A DNA stretch of 32,707 bases, taken from assembly GCA_017515795.1 (NCBI GenBank), contig JAFWEE010000011.1, positions 1 to 32,707 on the forward strand, read 5' to 3'. A program made the position numbers and the translations under genes. Numbering within the stretch: position 1 is the stretch's first letter; each line of letters opens with the position of its first letter. This stretch comes from Bacilli bacterium (lineage in GTDB: Bacteria; Bacillota_I; Bacilli_A; RF39; UBA660). Under the pieces are notes generated by a model, which saw nothing but the letters and a program-made list of their open reading frames with translations, ran no database searches and was not told where the DNA came from. Below are positions 29,069 to 32,707 of the stretch, piece by piece.

Positions 29069-31375
29069 ATGAATCTAACAACATATGATTTAGTTATAAC
29101 TGGTTATTCTAATAAAAAAAGAATACTAAAAGAACTAAATAATAAAAAAGAAATATTAAATGTTAAATTCATGTCATTAGATGAATTAATAAATTCATTA
29201 TCTTTTTCTTTTGACCAAAAATCTATTTATCATATTATAAAGAAATATAATGTTAAGTATGATAATGCTTTAGTTTATTTAAATAATATAAAGTATATTA
29301 ATGATACTATAGATAATGATAAGATGACTAAGTTAAAAGAAATAAAAGAAGAAGTAAAAGATGAACTTATTTATGATAATAAGTTTATTAATTATATAAG
29401 AAATAAAAAAATAGGTATATATGGTTATAACTATATAAATAACTATCAAAAGAATATATTAAAGAATTATAGTTATGAAATAATAGATAATCCTAAAAAT
29501 AATTACGAACATAAAATATATTCATTTAATAAGATAGATGATGAAATAGTATTTGTATTATCAAGTATATATAAGCTTATTAAAGATGGAATAGATATTA
29601 ATAAAATTAAACTAATAAATATATCTGATGATTATTTATTTAGACTTAAATATATATCAGAATTATTTAATATAAAGATTAATTTTAAAAGTAATAGATC
29701 TATTTATGAAACAATAGAATTTAATAATCTATTAAATGAATATATTAATGATAAAGAAATAGAAAGTAGTAATAAATCTATACTTGATTCATTTATAAGA
29801 ATAGTAAATAAGTTTAACTTTATAGAAGATAAACAAGATAAGATAGATATGATTATTAATGAAGCAAAGAATACTTTAGTAGAATCAAGTATTTATGATA
29901 ATGCTGTAGAAATAATTAGTATCTCTGAATTAAATGATGATGAATATGGTTTCTATTTAGGTTTTACTGAGGAACTTGCTTACGTTAAATCTAGAGATGA
30001 TGATTTCTTTAGTGATAAAGAAAAAGAATTATTAGGACTTGAAACATCAAACGAAATAAACAAGATTAATAAAGACAACTTAATTAATAGGATTAAATCT
30101 TCAAAGAATTTAAGCTTATCTTATTCTTTATCATCTTCATTTAATATTTATTATCCATCTAGTATAATAGATGAACTAAATTATGAAGTAATAGATAACT
30201 ATAAATATAATTATGAATGTTCTAAATTATTTAATATATTACTATTCTATAAAGATATAGATAAGTATGTTAAATATGGAGATATATCAGATGAATTAAT
30301 TACTCTTAATTCTAATTATGAATATGAAAAAGAATATGATAATTCCTATACTGGAATAGATTCAAATAAGATTATTAATTCTTTAGATAAGGGATTAAAT
30401 CTTAGTTATTCTAGTATGAATAAATTCTATGAATGTAAATTTAAATACTATTTAGAAAATATTCTTAAGATAAAAGAAGATGAAGAAACTAATGCTATAT
30501 TTATAGGTAATTTATTCCACGATGTTTTATCTAAAATGTCCAATAAAGACTTTAATTTTGATAAAGAATATGAATCCTATATTAAAGATATAGATTTAAC
30601 TAATAAAGATAAATTCTTTGTTAATAAATTAAAAGATGAATTAAAGTTTGTAATAGATACTATTAATAAACAATACAAATATATGTCATTTGATAAGTCT
30701 TTAGAAGAAGAAAAAGTAGAAGTAAATCTAGATAGAAATATTAAGATTACATTTAAAGGTTTTATAGATAAAGCATTATATAATGATAATAAAGAAATGA
30801 TTATAATAGACTATAAAACTGGAGACACTAAACTTGATTTAGGTAACTGTTATTATGGACTTAATTTACAATTACCTGTTTATTTATATTTATCAGATAA
30901 CTTAGATAGTATTAAGAATGTAGAGGTGCTTGGTTTCTATATTCAAAGAATATTAAATAGTACTATAACTGCTAAAAAAGATTGTAAACTTGATGATATT
31001 AAATCAGATAATTTAAAGTTACAAGGATATACAATATCTGATATGGATAAGATATCCACAGTAGATAGTTCTTATACTAAGAGTAAAATAATAGCTTCTC
31101 TAGGAGTTAAACAAGATGGTGATTTTTATACAGCATCTAAAGTATTATCTAGAGACGAAATGGATAATTTAAAGACTCTTGTAAAAACTAAAATAGATGA
31201 AATGATAGATGATATCTTATCATCATCATTTGAAATAAATCCTAAAAAGATTGATGGTAAAGATGTATCATGTACTTATTGTAAGTATAAAGATATATGT
31301 TATAAAAAAGAAAAAGATTATAAATATTTAGATAAAAAGGATTATAAAGAATTCTTAGGAGATAAAAATGAATAA
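29069..31375 (+). CDS. addB: AddB-like subunit of the AddAB helicase-nuclease
   Basis: A 768-residue protein that, with AddA, processes DNA double-strand ends for recombination. Its C-terminal RecB-type nuclease is intact: GNLFHDVL, GFIDKALY (D567), IIIDYKTGD (D581, K583) and NLQLPVYLYL. The AddB Fe-S staple is also complete: C456 (YECKFKYY) before the nuclease and C735, C738, C744 (CTYCKYKDIC) after it. The N-terminal part is a worn helicase relic: where AddB has a Walker A there is only VITGYSNKKRIL. It is well below the usual ~1150 residues. The start has GAAGGTGATGAT upstream. The next ORF begins inside its last codons. Confidence 0.88.
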   Translation: MNLTTYDLVITGYSNKKRILKELNNKKEILNVKFMSLDELINSLSFSFDQKSIYHIIKKYNVKYDNALVYLNNIKYINDTIDNDKMTKLKEIKEEVKDELIYDNKFINYIRNKKIGIYGYNYINNYQKNILKNYSYEIIDNPKNNYEHKIYSFNKIDDEIVFVLSSIYKLIKDGIDINKIKLINISDDYLFRLKYISELFNIKINFKSNRSIYETIEFNNLLNEYINDKEIESSNKSILDSFIRIVNKFNFIEDKQDKIDMIINEAKNTLVESSIYDNAVEIISISELNDDEYGFYLGFTEELAYVKSRDDDFFSDKEKELLGLETSNEINKINKDNLINRIKSSKNLSLSYSLSSSFNIYYPSSIIDELNYEVIDNYKYNYECSKLFNILLFYKDIDKYVKYGDISDELITLNSNYEYEKEYDNSYTGIDSNKIINSLDKGLNLSYSSMNKFYECKFKYYLENILKIKEDEETNAIFIGNLFHDVLSKMSNKDFNFDKEYESYIKDIDLTNKDKFFVNKLKDELKFVIDTINKQYKYMSFDKSLEEEKVEVNLDRNIKITFKGFIDKALYNDNKEMIIIDYKTGDTKLDLGNCYYGLNLQLPVYLYLSDNLDSIKNVEVLGFYIQRILNSTITAKKDCKLDDIKSDNLKLQGYTISDMDKISTVDSSYTKSKIIASLGVKQDGDFYTASKVLSRDEMDNLKTLVKTKIDEMIDDILSSSFEINPKKIDGKDVSCTYCKYKDICYKKEKDYKYLDKKDYKEFLGDKNE

Positions 31376-31874
31376 TATAATGTTACTTTTAGAAGAAATA
31401 GAATATGGTTATAAAGATGTTAATAATGAATACCATTATTCAGTAGATAATGATTTTTCAGATAATTATATATTACAATCACCAAGTGAAATAGAAGAAA
31501 GTAAACTTGGTGTATGTTGGGATCAAGTAGAATATGAAAGATATTTATTTAATAAACAAGATATTAAAAACAATACTTATTTTATAGTTCATTATGATAA
31601 TGATAAATGTCCAACACATACATTTTTGATATATGAAGATAATAATAAATATTATTGGTTTGAACACGCATGGGAAAAGTTCAAAGGTATTCATGAATAT
31701 AATACTGAAGAAGAAGCGTTAAAAGATATAAAAGATAAATTCATTAAATATGAATTAAATAATAATTATATAAATAATAATTTATGTATTTATAAATATG
31801 ATAAACCAGAATATGGTTTATCAGTAGAGGAATTCTATAAACATTGTGAAAAAGGAGAAAACATAATTATATAG
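31368..31874 (+). CDS. Transglutaminase/cysteine-protease-like protein between addB and addA
   Basis: A 168-residue soluble protein. LGVCWDQVEYERYLF (C50) looks like the nucleophile helix of the transglutaminase-like fold (GxC-W/x-D-x). It is followed by CPTHTFLIYEDNNKYYW (H84) and FEHAWEKFKGIHEY (H100), which could give the catalytic His and acidic partner. The C-terminus is charged and helical. I recognise the fold type only from this pattern and do not know a substrate. The start overlaps the end of addB by 8 bases, with AGGAGAT inside addB, and it ends 17 bases before addA, so it is firmly within the addBA operon. AddAB has no known partner of this kind. Confidence 0.68.
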   Translation: MNNIMLLLEEIEYGYKDVNNEYHYSVDNDFSDNYILQSPSEIEESKLGVCWDQVEYERYLFNKQDIKNNTYFIVHYDNDKCPTHTFLIYEDNNKYYWFEHAWEKFKGIHEYNTEEEALKDIKDKFIKYELNNNYINNNLCIYKYDKPEYGLSVEEFYKHCEKGENIII

Positions 31875-31891
31875 AATAGGAGGTGAATAAT

Positions 31892-32707
31892 ATGCCTACA
31901 TGGACTAATGAACAATTATTAGCTATTAATGAAGAAGGAAAAAATATAATTGTTTCTGCAGGAGCAGGTTCAGGTAAAACAGCAGTTTTAACTAATAGAG
32001 TTATTCGTAAGATTAAATCTGGTGTTAAGATTAATGAATTATTAATTCTTACATTTACTAATTTAGCAGCTAAAGAAATGAAAGAAAGAATTAAAAAGAA
32101 TCTTAAAAAAGAAGGTTTAATGGAAGAATATAATTCTATTGATTCAGCATATATAACTACATTTGATAGTTATTCTTTAAGTATGCTTAAAAAATACCAT
32201 TATTTGTTAAATGTTAGTCCTAATGTAGATATATTAGAGGACTCCATTCTAACTCTAAAAGAAAAAGAAATACTAGATGATATCTTTGAAAAATTATATG
32301 CATCAAATGATTCTAAGTTTAATAAATTAATAAATGATTTTTGTATGAAAGATGATAAAGAACTTAAAAATTTAATTTTAGGTTTATCATCTAAACTCGA
32401 TTTAATATCTGATAAAAAATTATATCTAGATACTTATATTAATAATTATTATAATGAAGAAAGATATAATTTTTTACTTGATTCATTTATGGATATTCTA
32501 AGAAATAAGATAGAGTTAATTAAAAAACTATGTAATGAGATTTCATATTACTGTGAAAAAGAACAATATGAATCGTTAATAGATTTCTTTAATTCATTAT
32601 TTAATTCAGAAACTTATGAAGATATAAGAAGAAATACATCTAGTAATGCAGTATCTATTAGAGGATTAGATGAAGTAGCTAAAAAGATAAAAGATAAAAT
32701 TAATAAA
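31892..32707 (+). CDS. addA: AddA helicase-nuclease subunit, 5' part (runs off the window)
   Basis: An open frame of 272 codons to the last base, with no stop. It starts PTWTNEQLLAINEEGKN (Q-motif type), then Walker A VSAGAGSGKTAVLTNRV and motif Ia LTFTNLAAKEMKERI, then YITTFDSYSLSMLKKYHYLLNVSP, which is the AddA/RecB start pattern (TxHSF-like, here TTFDS). Motifs II-VI and the C-terminal nuclease are outside the window. RBS AGGAGGTGA. Its place after addB matches the addBA order of Bacillota, apart from the inserted gene. Confidence 0.93.
   Translation, partial: MPTWTNEQLLAINEEGKNIIVSAGAGSGKTAVLTNRVIRKIKSGVKINELLILTFTNLAAKEMKERIKKNLKKEGLMEEYNSIDSAYITTFDSYSLSMLKKYHYLLNVSPNVDILEDSILTLKEKEILDDIFEKLYASNDSKFNKLINDFCMKDDKELKNLILGLSSKLDLISDKKLYLDTYINNYYNEERYNFLLDSFMDILRNKIELIKKLCNEISYYCEKEQYESLIDFFNSLFNSETYEDIRRNTSSNAVSIRGLDEVAKKIKDKINK

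Overview
This is a compact, strongly AT-rich chromosomal segment from a low-GC Gram-positive bacterium, most likely an uncultured anaerobic gut Bacillota (Bacilli) of the Erysipelotrichia/RF39 kind. The taxonomic guess rests on overall style and is tentative. Supporting signs are RNase Y, HelD, YlxR/RnpM, AddAB, strong AGGAGG ribosome sites, class III (oxygen-sensitive) ribonucleotide reductase and very short intergenic gaps closed by hairpin-plus-U terminators. TGA is used as a stop (sufB, nrdD/nrdG neighbours, metallophosphoesterase), so this is not a Mycoplasma-type code. I see no insertion sequence, prophage, CRISPR array or rRNA gene.

Layout. 1-1.8 kb: 3' part of rny, a minimal NfuA-type Fe-S scaffold (minus strand) and an S1-domain protein. 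1.9-2.9 kb: two tRNA operons with five tRNAs each, each with its own promoter and terminator. 2.9-6.8 kb: a three-gene envelope operon made of a membrane sulfatase-fold enzyme, a YidC-like insertase fused to a TagF/TagB-like CDP-glycerol glycerophosphotransferase domain, and a one-helix small protein. 6.9-9.8 kb: HelD-type helicase, an unknown protein and a DUF5684 membrane protein. 9.8-13.4 kb: an Fe-S Rrf2 regulator followed by sufC-sufB-sufD. 13.4-16.9 kb: a Crp/Fnr-family regulator divergent from nrdD-nrdG, with a palindromic operator between them. 16.9-18.3 kb: DUF1292 protein, tRNA-Ala, guanine deaminase, and a membrane-anchored EIIB-like protein lacking its phosphorylatable cysteine. 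18.3-21.7 kb (minus strand): an MFS-like protein, three tandem single-helix mini-proteins (52, 51 and 39 aa) and a polytopic protein in one tightly overlapped operon, preceded by a CPBP protease plus degenerate metallophosphoesterase pair. 21.8-26 kb: the rimP-nusA-ylxR-infB-rbfA operon, with a truncated rimP and no ylxQ. 26-32.7 kb: DUF308/HdeD-like protein, small UvrD-family helicase, diacylglycerol-kinase-family lipid kinase, addB, a transglutaminase-like protein and the 5' part of addA.

How the parts work together. The suf operon, its Fe-S-type regulator and Nfu supply Fe-S clusters, which NrdG and AddB need. The Crp-type regulator probably controls nrdDG through a site that overlaps its own promoter. 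The nusA operon joins transcription and translation factors and has a leader hairpin suited to attenuation.

The best candidates for something undescribed are the YidC::glycerophosphotransferase fusion operon and the mini-protein operon at 18.3-20.1 kb. Other points worth a look are the C-terminally truncated RimP, the Crp/Fnr operator with its mirror-image promoter arrangement, and the cysteine-less EIIB.
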